DNA of 64,000 nt from Onthomorpha sp937906975. Lineage in GTDB: Bacteria; Bacteroidota; Bacteroidia; Bacteroidales; P3. Of the stretch, positions 49,362 through 57,916 are shown one piece after another. The number at the start of each line of letters is the position of its first letter. Within the stretch, counting starts at the first letter, position 1. A model generated the notes under the pieces. That model was not told the DNA's origin and ran no database searches. It worked only from the letters and a program-made list of their open reading frames with translations. The DNA is taken from the NCBI GenBank assembly GCA_045614605.1, contig JAZLDH010000021.1, positions 1 through 64,000 on the forward strand. Direction: 5' to 3'. Position numbers and translations under genes: made by a program.

Positions 49362-52085
49362 ATGGTAAATAGAAAAATTAGTTTTTTTGTCATTATAATG
49401 ACATTTATGTTTTTACCTTTAAAAAACATTGCACAAAGTGTTTCTCATCAACAAGCAGAAACTCTAATTTTACAAATGTATTCTGATACTATTTATGATA
49501 CATATCAGATTTATAGTTGTAATGAAGTTATAAATGCAAATGAGTATATTTTTTCACTGTTTGATACTATTACAATGGCAGAAAGTGATTCTTATTTATT
49601 TTTTGTTGATGAAGTACCTTACGGTAATTGGGCTCACAGTTGCAAATATATTTTAGTTAATTCTTCAAATGGAAGTATAACAAACATCAGCGCAGATATG
49701 CATCCTAATTTGGAAGATTACACTATAATAAAAGAGACATCAATAGATTATAATCCTGTGATTATGTATCCGAATTTTAGTAAATATCCACAAGAAAGCA
49801 AGGCGTGTGATAACAATGAAAGTCAGTATGCTGTAATTATAGGAGGAGGAACTTATGTGGGTAATAATTATGCAAGATATTGGAATGATTGTTCCTTTAT
49901 CTATAATACATTGATCCACACTTATGGATATAAAAAATCTAATGTATATGTTCTTATGTCAGATGGACAAAATCCTGGTGCAGATCTATTAAATGGGAAT
50001 AATACGATTTCTTCTCCATTAGATTTAGATGGAGATAATATTGCTGACATAGGTTATGCAACAACAAAACAAAATATATCTAATGTATTTAATGAATTAT
50101 CAACAAAAATGAATGCAGGAGATAATTTGTTTATATATACAATTGGTCATGGTGGTTATGATGAAGAAAGAGGATCTTTTTTAGCCTTATGGGATAGTGT
50201 AAAAATTTTCGCTAATGATTTGTTAACTGAAATAAATAAGATAAATTATCAATGTATTGTAAACGTTGTAATGGGACAATGTAATGCAGGTGGATTTTCT
50301 AATTGGCTAAACAATAGGATAAATACAGTCTCCACATTCGCAACTACACAAGATGGATTGTCTTGGCCTGATTTGTCTGGTAATTTTGACTTATTTGTGT
50401 ATTTATTCACATCAGCAATTAACGGAAGAGACCATTACGGCAATATAGTAGATGCGGATACAAATAATGATGGAGAAGTATCCATGTATGAAGCGTATAT
50501 TTACTCAAAAGAGCAAGATTATAGAGAATCTCCAGAACAAAAATCAAATCCGTCCAAATTAAAAGAAGTTTTGACGATGTGCAATAAGAAAGGAGTGGAT
50601 CTTGTAATTAAAGATGGTCCGGAAGATAGTGGAAAAGAGCCGAATACTGTTTCTGAGTATTTATATCAAAGTAGTGATATATACGTAAGTTTGTCGGAGA
50701 ATGACTATATTGATGGAGAACACCAAAATCCAATCTCTGGCCAACCAGCATACGTGTACGTAAAAGTAAAAAACAATGGTTATGCAACTTATGCACCTGG
50801 AACTAATGAGGGTAAATTATCATTATACTGGGCAAAAGCAGGAATAGGTTTATCTTGGCCAGAACCATGGCAAGGAGGTGAAATAAATGGTTTAGAGTTA
50901 GGAGGTCTTATTGGGGAAAGATGCGTTATAGACACACAGCTTCCTATCCATAGAGAATACTTAGGTGGTACGGAACAAATTTATTGCTTTGAATGGGTTG
51001 CGCCAAATATAGAAGATTATGCAGATTTACCTGAAAATTGGCATTTTTGTCTTCTTGCAGTCTTGGATTCGGAAATAGACCCTTTGACAGATCAAGATTG
51101 TATTGGTGATTTAACACGATTTGTAAAAAACAATAATAATGTAGCTTGGAAAAACATAACAATTATTGATGAAGAAAGTATAAATAATCCTGCTTATGTT
51201 AGTATGACCAATTGGACTGGTAAAAATTTTAGAGGAGAAATTATATTTGAAGTTCCAAAAGATGAAACATCTCCATTGCTCAGTGATGTGGCAGAAATAA
51301 TTGTTACCTTTGATGAAGAAATTTATAAAACTATTGTTGATAATTGGAATTTAACATACGGTTTGGAAATATCAAAAGACAGAGATAATTCTTTTATTAT
51401 AGCAAAAGATAGTGCAAGTATAAGCGGTTTATTGTTTGAACAAGAAGAATTAAATCTTTTAGGATTAAGCGTTGAATTTTTTATTGATAAAGAAACAGAT
51501 AAAAATGACTATAAATACAATATAACATTAAGAAATTTAGAAAATAATACGGTTGTTGGTGGAGAACAATACGTTATACACAAACCAGAACTAAGACAAG
51601 AAATAGTTGCTAATGCAGGAGAAGATCAAATTGTAACCTTAGGAGAAATAGCAACTCTTTCTGCTCAGACAACAGGAACAGATGTGTCATATAAATGGAT
51701 TGATTCTTATAACGATACAACAATAAATAGTCAAATAGCAGAGGTGTCTCCAACAATAACACAACAATACAAATTAAAAGTAAAAACAGATAATGGCTAC
51801 ATTGGTTATGATAGCCTTAATGTAGTTGTAAAGAAAAATATCATTAACAATATAACTCCACAACCTGCAACAGATTTTGCGGTAATTAACTATCAAATTA
51901 TGCAAGCAAATAATGCTTACATAGAAATAACAAATGGTTTTGGTACTGTTTTAGAAAATTTCCAAATAAATACTGAGTTAAATCAATATTCTTTCGATTG
52001 CAGAAGTTTACCAAGCGGTATTTATACAGTAATTTTATATTGTGATGGTTATCGTCAAGATGCTAAAAATTTAATAATAGAGTAA
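49362..52085 (+). CDS. Secreted clan CD (C13/legumain-like) cysteine peptidase, T9SS cargo
   Basis: 907 aa with signal peptide (about 1-25, ends ...KNIAQ). The catalytic domain (about 150-400) has the caspase-like pattern: 'YAVIIGGGTYVGNNYARYWNDC', the His dyad member in 'YTIGHGGYD' (His263) and the Cys in 'VVMGQCNAGGF' (Cys307). Beta-sandwich domains follow, then a PKD-like module ('ANAGEDQIVTLGEIATL') and a T9SS C-terminal domain ('NITPQPATDFAVINY', 'LPSGIYTVILYCDG'). Related clan CD peptidases include gingipains and bacterial C13 enzymes. Specificity (Asn, Arg or Lys) cannot be told. Two duplicated lipoprotein genes follow directly. Confidence 0.9.
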   Translation: MVNRKISFFVIIMTFMFLPLKNIAQSVSHQQAETLILQMYSDTIYDTYQIYSCNEVINANEYIFSLFDTITMAESDSYLFFVDEVPYGNWAHSCKYILVNSSNGSITNISADMHPNLEDYTIIKETSIDYNPVIMYPNFSKYPQESKACDNNESQYAVIIGGGTYVGNNYARYWNDCSFIYNTLIHTYGYKKSNVYVLMSDGQNPGADLLNGNNTISSPLDLDGDNIADIGYATTKQNISNVFNELSTKMNAGDNLFIYTIGHGGYDEERGSFLALWDSVKIFANDLLTEINKINYQCIVNVVMGQCNAGGFSNWLNNRINTVSTFATTQDGLSWPDLSGNFDLFVYLFTSAINGRDHYGNIVDADTNNDGEVSMYEAYIYSKEQDYRESPEQKSNPSKLKEVLTMCNKKGVDLVIKDGPEDSGKEPNTVSEYLYQSSDIYVSLSENDYIDGEHQNPISGQPAYVYVKVKNNGYATYAPGTNEGKLSLYWAKAGIGLSWPEPWQGGEINGLELGGLIGERCVIDTQLPIHREYLGGTEQIYCFEWVAPNIEDYADLPENWHFCLLAVLDSEIDPLTDQDCIGDLTRFVKNNNNVAWKNITIIDEESINNPAYVSMTNWTGKNFRGEIIFEVPKDETSPLLSDVAEIIVTFDEEIYKTIVDNWNLTYGLEISKDRDNSFIIAKDSASISGLLFEQEELNLLGLSVEFFIDKETDKNDYKYNITLRNLENNTVVGGEQYVIHKPELRQEIVANAGEDQIVTLGEIATLSAQTTGTDVSYKWIDSYNDTTINSQIAEVSPTITQQYKLKVKTDNGYIGYDSLNVVVKKNIINNITPQPATDFAVINYQIMQANNAYIEITNGFGTVLENFQINTELNQYSFDCRSLPSGIYTVILYCDGYRQDAKNLIIE

Positions 52086-52115
52086 TTTATAAATAATAAA
52101 GAAAATATTAGAAGT

Positions 52116-52598
52116 ATGAAAAACAAGATTGATTTATTACTTGCTATATTTTTAGTGGTAGTTTCGTTTGGTTTCATAAGTTGTGAGTCTGACCAAGAAG
52201 ATATAAAAGCAAAGTATACTTATTTAAGTGACTTTTATTATTATGGAGGTCTTAATTTTACTTGGAACACATCTTGTCTTGTTGAAATGCATGACAATAA
52301 TATTTTGATTAAAAAATCAGATGTAGAATTTCCAAGTGCCCATAACATAGAGCCTATGTTTTATCGTATCGATACAGAAATATCCAATGACACTATTTAT
52401 GTTACAGAAAAATGGTTTAATGCACTTGTTTCCGAAACTCCAAGATATAGAAATTCTAATATTTGGGTAAGTAATTTACCAAAAGGGAAATGGGTGATAA
52501 ATAATAGTCTTCTTTTATTTCCAAATGATTGTGAAGCATACAATGAAGTAAATCCTTATATTTCAACAATACAAATATTTAGTATAGAAATAGAATAA
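52116..52598 (+). CDS. Hypothetical lipoprotein, first of a tandem pair
   Basis: 160 aa, lipoprotein signal with lipobox 'GFISC'. The mature part opens with ESDQEDIKAKYTYLSD and contains 'RIDTEISNDTIYVTEKWF' and 'LPKGKWVINNSLL'. These are repeated nearly word for word in the next gene, so the pair is a tandem duplication. No known family. It starts 30 nt after the peptidase stop, in the same direction. Confidence 0.8.
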   Translation: MKNKIDLLLAIFLVVVSFGFISCESDQEDIKAKYTYLSDFYYYGGLNFTWNTSCLVEMHDNNILIKKSDVEFPSAHNIEPMFYRIDTEISNDTIYVTEKWFNALVSETPRYRNSNIWVSNLPKGKWVINNSLLLFPNDCEAYNEVNPYISTIQIFSIEIE

Positions 52599-52609
52599 AA
52601 GCAAATATT

Positions 52610-53134
52610 ATGAAAAGGTATAATTATTTATTATTATCTGCAATTTTAATGATTGCATTTAGTTTTTCAAGTTGCGAATCTGAAAAAGAAGATATGGAGG
52701 CTAAATACACTTATCTGAGTGATCTTATTCACTATTATGATAATATAGGTTATTCTGAATTTCCTCCAACGTGTACTATTGTTTTAGAAGACAATAGTCT
52801 TTTGATTAAAAAGACAGATGTGGAATTTCCAACTACTTATGGTCGTTATAGGGATAAGCCCATATGGTATCGTATCGACACAGAAATATCTAATGATACT
52901 ATTTATGTTACTGAAAAATGGTTTAATTCAAGTACTGCTAATACTCCAAGATACAGGAACTCTAATGTGTTAGTTAGTAATATACCAAAAGGGAAATGGG
53001 TAATAAATAATAAACTTGCTATATATCCGGGTGAAAATGAGCAAGATTTTGGAGAACCATTACCACCTCCTTATATTAGTTCAACCGGTCCATATATTAC
53101 AACTAAACAAATATTCAGTATAGAAATAGAATAA
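52610..53134 (+). CDS. Hypothetical lipoprotein, second of a tandem pair
   Basis: 174 aa, lipobox 'SFSSC'. Shares the ESxxEDxxAKYTYLSD start, 'RIDTEISNDTIYVTEKWF' and the 'KQIFSIEIE' end with the protein encoded just upstream, but carries a longer Pro-rich segment near the C-terminus ('PLPPPYISSTGP'). A terminator follows. Function unknown; the place behind a secreted peptidase leaves room for an inhibitor or partner role, which is speculation. Confidence 0.8.
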   Translation: MKRYNYLLLSAILMIAFSFSSCESEKEDMEAKYTYLSDLIHYYDNIGYSEFPPTCTIVLEDNSLLIKKTDVEFPTTYGRYRDKPIWYRIDTEISNDTIYVTEKWFNSSTANTPRYRNSNVLVSNIPKGKWVINNKLAIYPGENEQDFGEPLPPPYISSTGPYITTKQIFSIEIE

Positions 53135-53137
53135 AAC

Positions 53138-53173
53138 AAAAAAAGCCGAGTCAAGAAAACGATTCGGCTTTTT
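53138..53173 (+). terminator. Terminator of the peptidase-lipoprotein operon
   Basis: AAAAAGCCGA(G)TC - AAGAAAAC - GA(T)TCGGCTTTTT: about 12-bp stem with one G-T mismatch, and a T5 run. It lies directly after the second lipoprotein stop. Confidence 0.88.
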
Positions 53174-53209
53174 CAATTATTCTAATCACTTAATCAATCA
53201 AATTCTTTT

Positions 53210-53233
53210 AAAGAAAAAAAATTTTTTTTCTTT
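53210..53233. repeat. 24-bp perfect palindrome AAAG-A8-T8-CTTT
   Basis: Centre at 53221/53222, within the intergenic A/T element (53208-53270) that continues with GCTTTTTTTAATTTTTTCTTTG. A near copy (22-bp, AAG-A8-T8-CTT) is at 57799-57820 and a broken one at 6263-6282. Confidence 0.9.
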
Positions 53234-53257
53234 GCTTTTTTTAATTTTTTCTTTGAT

Positions 53258-54532
53258 TTATTTTTCTATTTCAAAGACTTTTTTAATCCTATCTACATAG
53301 TCAAGTTTTTCCCATGTAAAGAACTCTACTTCTTTTTGAATTTTTTGTCCGTTTTGGCAGATTTCTACTGTTTTTTTGTAAGGTGTACGTCCAAAATGTC
53401 CGTAAGAAGCGGTTGGTGCAAAGATTGGGTTTTTCAATCCAAAGCGTTCTACTATTGCGTATGGACGTAGGTCAAATATTGTTTTGATTTTCTCTGCTAT
53501 TTGTCCATCTGTCATTGGTTTTCCACCTTCTGTTACTTTTGAAGTGCCGTATGTGTTTACATATAAGCCAACAGGCTCTGCTATTCCTATGGCGTAGGCT
53601 ACTTGTACTAAGACCTCGTCGCACAATCCTGCTGCTACCATGTTTTTTGCTATGTGTCGCACTGCGTATGCTGCACTTCTATCTACTTTTGAGGAGTCTT
53701 TTCCTGAGAATGCTCCACCTCCGTGTGCTCCTTTCCCACCGTAGGTATCTACTATTATCTTTCTGCCTGTTAATCCTGTGTCGCCGTGTGGTCCTCCTAT
53801 GACAAATTTTCCTGTTGGATTGACATATAAGGTGTAGTCTGCTTTAAACAAATCTTTTACGCTTTGTTTTTGTAGCTTTTCAATGACTCTTGGTATTAAA
53901 ATCTCTTTTACGTCTTTCTTTATTTGAGCCAACATTTTTTCTTCTTGGTCAAAGTCATCGTGTTGTGTGGAAATAACGATGGTGTTAATTGCTTTTGGTG
54001 TGTTGTCATCGTTATATTCTATTGTAACTTGACTTTTTGAATCGGGACGAAGGTATTGCATTTGTTTTCCTTCTTTACGGATTTGTGCAAGCTCGTAAAC
54101 TAATATGTGTGAAAGTTGTAACGACAATGGCATATAGTCTTCTGTGTCGCTACACGCATATCCGAACATCATTCCTTGGTCGCCTGCTCCTTGCTCTTCT
54201 TCTGTTTGACGCTCTACGCCTTGATTTATGTCGGGGCTTTGTTCGTGAATTGCAGAAATCACTCCACAAGAATTGCTTTCAAACATATATTCGCCTTTTG
54301 TGTAGCCTATGTTTTTTATTACTTTTCTTGCCGTGTTTTGCACATCAACGTATGCTTCTGCTTTCACTTCTCCGCTAAGTACTACTAAGCCTGTGGTTAC
54401 TAAGGTCTCACATGCTACTTTTGAGTTTGGGTCTTGCGATAGAAATTCATCTAATAGTGCATCGGAAATTTGATCTGACACTTTGTCTGGGTGTCCTTCT
54501 GAAACTGATTCTGATGTAAAAAAATATGACAT
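53258..54532 (-). CDS. metK: S-adenosylmethionine synthase
   Basis: 424 aa. 'FTSESVSEGHPDKVSDQISDALLD' N-terminus, 'GDQGMMFGYACSDT', 'KFVIGGPHGDTGLTGRKII' and 'GGGAFSGKDSSKVDRSAAY' are the MetK motifs. It makes SAM from methionine and ATP in the cytoplasm. The message has a SAM-II riboswitch in its leader (54618-54676), which gives feedback control by the product. The length includes a Bacteroidota-typical insertion near the C-terminus. The gene ends in a T-rich element. Confidence 0.97.
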   Translation of the reverse strand: MSYFFTSESVSEGHPDKVSDQISDALLDEFLSQDPNSKVACETLVTTGLVVLSGEVKAEAYVDVQNTARKVIKNIGYTKGEYMFESNSCGVISAIHEQSPDINQGVERQTEEEQGAGDQGMMFGYACSDTEDYMPLSLQLSHILVYELAQIRKEGKQMQYLRPDSKSQVTIEYNDDNTPKAINTIVISTQHDDFDQEEKMLAQIKKDVKEILIPRVIEKLQKQSVKDLFKADYTLYVNPTGKFVIGGPHGDTGLTGRKIIVDTYGGKGAHGGGAFSGKDSSKVDRSAAYAVRHIAKNMVAAGLCDEVLVQVAYAIGIAEPVGLYVNTYGTSKVTEGGKPMTDGQIAEKIKTIFDLRPYAIVERFGLKNPIFAPTASYGHFGRTPYKKTVEICQNGQKIQKEVEFFTWEKLDYVDRIKKVFEIEK

Positions 54533-54617
54533 TTTCTTTGTTATTGTTTTTTATTAATATTCTACTACTTTTCTAAGCAAACAAAGAAATGGTGTGATTG
54601 ATCAAAAAAAGATGTTA

Positions 54618-54676
54618 AAATGTTGTTTTAGCATTTTTTTATGTGGTTGCAATCAATCCAAATCTTTCCACTTAGA
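54618..54676 (-). ncRNA. SAM-II riboswitch (metA motif) in the metK leader
   Basis: On the minus strand: P1 GTGG (54668-54671) pairs with CCAC (54643-54646). The loop contains the conserved GATTT and ATTGCAA segments. After P1 comes ATAAAAAAATGCTAAAA, holding the conserved GCTAAA (54627-54632), and a CAA just behind it that can pair with TTG in the loop to form the pseudoknot. Order and spacing match the SAM-II class, known from Alphaproteobacteria and Bacteroidota. It begins right at the predicted transcript start and sits upstream of metK. Confidence 0.85.
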
Positions 54677-54681
54677 GGTTG

Positions 54682-54711
54682 CAAAATTATAACTTTTATT
54701 TTAATTGACAA
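54682..54711 (-). promoter_or_regulatory. metK promoter
   Basis: TTG (54709-54711), 19-nt spacer, TAATTTTG (54682-54689) on the minus strand. The transcript would start near 54676, at the first base of the riboswitch. Confidence 0.8.
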
Positions 54712-54722
54712 TTTTTCTCTTT

Positions 54723-54764
54723 AAAAAAAGTCGCACTGCCTCTTTGAGACAATGCGACTTTTTT
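54723..54764. terminator. Terminator downstream of the type B cargo gene
   Basis: GTCGCA (54730-54735) / TGCGAC (54753-54758), with the inner TGcCTC/GAGaCA extending the stem, flanked by A7 and T6. It ends the minus-strand gene at 54783 and isolates it from the metK promoter. Confidence 0.88.
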
Positions 54765-54782
54765 GAATTGGATATTATTATT

Positions 54783-57680
54783 TTATCTTAAGATTTCCAC
54801 AGAGCCTTTAAATTCAACATCTCTTATCGGTCCTCGTCCTATGAATCTATAGAAGTAGGTTCCTGATGGTGTGTTTGTTGCTGCTGGATCCCAGAAATCA
54901 CTTTCGTTTCTCATATTTTGTATGAAGAATATTCTCTTTCCGTAACGGTTGTAGATAGAAAGTTCATTGTCAGGGAAGGCTTGTCCATCTATTAAGTTGT
55001 GAATTTCAAATACGTCATTAACTCCGTCTCCGTTTGGTGTGATTACGTTAGGGAACATCAAGTTATCGTTAATGATTGTAATGATTCTCGATATTGTATC
55101 ATGACATTCGTATATGTATCCACTAGGTGCTAAGTTCACACTGTAAGCATCTAATAATATTGTATAGTCTCCTGCTACTGTTTCACCAGATTGTGGTGTC
55201 CAAGTGTATGATGGATTTGCACCAAATATGTTTTCTATCGCACTTAAATCGTTTTTGTTTGTTTGAATTGTCCAGTGATATTGATTTGTTGCGTCATTTG
55301 GTTCTGTAAGGTTTACAAGGTTTGCAGTAGGATTAGAAGCGTATGGGTTATTTGGCTCCCAACCAAAGTTTGCTGCAGGGTGACGATATACGTTTATGAT
55401 GTCTTGGTATTCTATTGAGTCTTTACAACCGTGTTCTGAAGTTACCTTTAATTTAATATCGTATGTACCGTATGGGAATGTGAATGATGGATTAGGATCT
55501 GTTGTAGTTTCTTCTCCTACTCGCCATTCAAATGTTTGAGCATTTGTTGCTGTGTTTTGTAATTGGAAACTATAAGGTTCACATCCTTCTAATGGGAATT
55601 TATCTGAAGTAAAGGCTGCAATCGCTGCAGGGTGTACTATTAGGTTTACAGAGTCTCTTCCGTAGCAATAGATTGAACCGTTGTATTCTGTTACTAACAC
55701 TTCATATTTTACTATTGAGTTAGAGTTCGCTTCTGTTTGAGCTGTGATTACTCTTGTTGTATCTCCTGTAGGAGACCAAGCGTAAGAAGCAGTTGGTGAT
55801 TCGTTACCAGCATCTAATTCTACGCTGTACATTTCACAAAGTGCAACGTCTGGTCCTAAATCAACAACTGGTGTTTGTACTACTGTAAGTGGTGATATTG
55901 TATCCCATTGACATCCGAAATCGTCTATAACTGTAATATCAAAGATAAATGTACCAGCACTATCGATTGGAGGGGCAATTGTTGCAGATGTTGCAGATGT
56001 AGGTGTATAGAATGAAACTCCACTCCATATTACTGTATCCAATGGTACTTGATAATCCCATGTAGCTCCACTGTTTTGTCCAAGTTCTATGTCCCACCAA
56101 TAGATGAAACCGTTGTCTATACTTAGGTTATCGCATATTCTAAATATCCATTCTCCATTTAAAGGACAGCCAATAAAGCCATCAAATCCTGTAAGGTCAA
56201 CTGTTGTTCCTCCTCCTGCTAGTGGAGTTTGGAAATAGCCTGTTGTATCAGTTGTATTTGTTGAGTCAAGAGGTTGTCCTCCTTGTCCAGTAGCACCAAT
56301 TACGCCTCTTGCTCCGTCTAAGTATTGATTAGAGAAACAATATGTCCAACCTGTTCCTTGTGGTGCGCAAGTACTATCGCAACATCCAGTACCAGAGTCG
56401 TCAATTGTTTGTCCAAGCCAAATACTTCCACCACCACTTTGGTTTTTCACAACAACAGTCTGTCCGTTTGGGCATATAACGCTCATACCTATGTCCCCAA
56501 GATAAGAGTGTTCAGCATTCAGACATATTGACATGACATCATCTCCACTACCTACGACTGCGCCTGGTGTGAAATCATCAAACATAACGGGAGCATCGAA
56601 ACACACTGTTCCATTTATATAAGTACAGTTTGGTCCGTCTGGAATAAACACTGTGTTTTCGTATCTTTCTTTTGCACTTCTATCAAAATTCAACGAATCG
56701 ACAATGATTGCTGAGTTTGCTCCGTAACCTACTGTTAATCCTAATTCTGTTCCTGAACAAATATCAGGTAATGGAGCAACTGTTTTAATAGGGTTTGTTG
56801 CTATTCTTAAACGCGTGTCTATTGTATTTCTACTCTTACAACCACCGTTGTTAGTATCTTCTACTGTAAGCATTATATCGTATCCATTTAATTCAGGATA
56901 GCCATGACCAATTGTGTTATCAAAATTTACTGTATCGCCTGTACCATCTCCAAAGCTCCAATAGTAAATACAATTCTCAGGTCCTTGATAGTATGATGTG
57001 ATTTCACCAGGAATATACTCAGGGAATTTTGGTTTTGCAACTAAAATTACAGAATCGCCTAAACAAATATCTACTGATTTGTAAGGAACATAAGATATAG
57101 TTCCGTCTTCGTTCACAATTGTATCCACACCTTCATTCACAGGTCTTGTAGTCATATTTCCTTCTGGATCTATTTTGTAGAAGAATGTGTCTAACGATGC
57201 TTCAGGGAATTGACAATTTTGAACACACTCCATAACTGCTTTCCAACCTGAGGCTGTTCCTGCACCGTCTGATACTAATCTAATTGTCAAACATTGAGAG
57301 CCTAATGCTAATGAAGGCATAATTGTTGCACCTTGCAAATCGTTTCCAGAAAATGTTGTACTTTGTTCTACGTGTTGGTATTCTGGATCGTTGATTGAGG
57401 TACCTTCATATATTTTCACATAGTCGCTCGCATCAATATTAAATTCCTCAAAAGTAAGCGCTATTCTGGTATTTGGGTTTCCCGATGTAGGACAAATCGT
57501 AACCCATCTATCAACATCTGTAGCATAATTTGCTGACGAAGAGTTATCATAGAAATAACCCGTACATCTATTAACTGTTGTATTATGTGTATTTGCATTC
57601 AACATTACGTTCTGAGAAATACTTTCTTTCGAGAACAAGGTCACGAATGCTATGACCAAAATTAATAATACCCTTTTCAT
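54783..57680 (-). CDS. Large secreted multidomain protein with T9SS type B (CHU_C) sorting domain
   Basis: 965 aa with signal peptide (ends ...LFSKESISQ). Order: CUB-like domain (about 30-155), PKD-like module ('YYWSFGDGTGDTVNF'), a proprotein-convertase P-like domain (about 330-535, 'NAEHSYLGDIGMSVICPNG', 'NGEWIFRICDN'), further PKD-type modules ('DKFPLEGCEPYSFQL', 'SFTFPYGTYDIKLKV'), and the C-terminal CHU_C/gliding-associated domain ('NVITPNGDGVNDVFEI', 'IYNRYGKRIFF', 'PSGTYFYRFIG'). Type B cargo is usually surface-attached through other proteins. Likely adhesin; ligand unknown. Promoter 57701-57732. Confidence 0.9.
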   Translation of the reverse strand: MKRVLLILVIAFVTLFSKESISQNVMLNANTHNTTVNRCTGYFYDNSSSANYATDVDRWVTICPTSGNPNTRIALTFEEFNIDASDYVKIYEGTSINDPEYQHVEQSTTFSGNDLQGATIMPSLALGSQCLTIRLVSDGAGTASGWKAVMECVQNCQFPEASLDTFFYKIDPEGNMTTRPVNEGVDTIVNEDGTISYVPYKSVDICLGDSVILVAKPKFPEYIPGEITSYYQGPENCIYYWSFGDGTGDTVNFDNTIGHGYPELNGYDIMLTVEDTNNGGCKSRNTIDTRLRIATNPIKTVAPLPDICSGTELGLTVGYGANSAIIVDSLNFDRSAKERYENTVFIPDGPNCTYINGTVCFDAPVMFDDFTPGAVVGSGDDVMSICLNAEHSYLGDIGMSVICPNGQTVVVKNQSGGGSIWLGQTIDDSGTGCCDSTCAPQGTGWTYCFSNQYLDGARGVIGATGQGGQPLDSTNTTDTTGYFQTPLAGGGTTVDLTGFDGFIGCPLNGEWIFRICDNLSIDNGFIYWWDIELGQNSGATWDYQVPLDTVIWSGVSFYTPTSATSATIAPPIDSAGTFIFDITVIDDFGCQWDTISPLTVVQTPVVDLGPDVALCEMYSVELDAGNESPTASYAWSPTGDTTRVITAQTEANSNSIVKYEVLVTEYNGSIYCYGRDSVNLIVHPAAIAAFTSDKFPLEGCEPYSFQLQNTATNAQTFEWRVGEETTTDPNPSFTFPYGTYDIKLKVTSEHGCKDSIEYQDIINVYRHPAANFGWEPNNPYASNPTANLVNLTEPNDATNQYHWTIQTNKNDLSAIENIFGANPSYTWTPQSGETVAGDYTILLDAYSVNLAPSGYIYECHDTISRIITIINDNLMFPNVITPNGDGVNDVFEIHNLIDGQAFPDNELSIYNRYGKRIFFIQNMRNESDFWDPAATNTPSGTYFYRFIGRGPIRDVEFKGSVEILR

Positions 57681-57700
57681 ATCAATTTATTTTTACGTTA

Positions 57701-57732
57701 CAAAAATATATATTTAATTTCATTTTACCAAA
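57701..57732 (-). promoter_or_regulatory. Promoter of the type B cargo gene
   Basis: TTTG (57729-57732), 20-nt spacer, TATTTTTG (57701-57708) on the minus strand, 20 nt before the ATG. Confidence 0.82.
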
Positions 57733-57798
57733 GCTTACGCTATTTTTTTTTGCTTTTTACTATATAGACAAGAAAAAAAGCCATTTTGTTACAAGTCT

Positions 57799-57820
57799 AA
57801 GAAAAAAAATTTTTTTTCTT
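57799..57820. repeat. 22-bp perfect palindrome AAG-A8-T8-CTT
   Basis: Centre at 57809/57810, within an A/T patch (57795-57870) that also contains CTTTGCTTTATTTT, CAAAGAAA and CCTAAGAGAAAA. It lies between divergent promoters of the type B cargo gene and hisS. Confidence 0.9.
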
Positions 57821-57887
57821 TGCTTTATTTTATTTTTTCAAAGAAATATTTTTCTAATCCTAAGAGAAAAAAAAAGCATTTTTTTCA

Positions 57888-57895
57888 TATATTTG
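57888..57895 (+). promoter_or_regulatory. hisS -7 element
   Basis: TATATTTG, 21 nt before the hisS ATG at 57917. An in-frame TTG at 57893 lies inside it and cannot be the start. Confidence 0.75.
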
Positions 57896-57916
57896 CAAAA
57901 ATTAAATAAGCGAACT

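Noticed and set aside
54037..54388. Leu/Cys-rich plus-strand ORFs opposite metK
   Set aside because: Antisense frames of a conserved gene with no homology or start signals.
57893..57916. TTG start for hisS
   Set aside because: The TTG is part of the -7 promoter element; the ATG at 57917 starts the conserved sequence.
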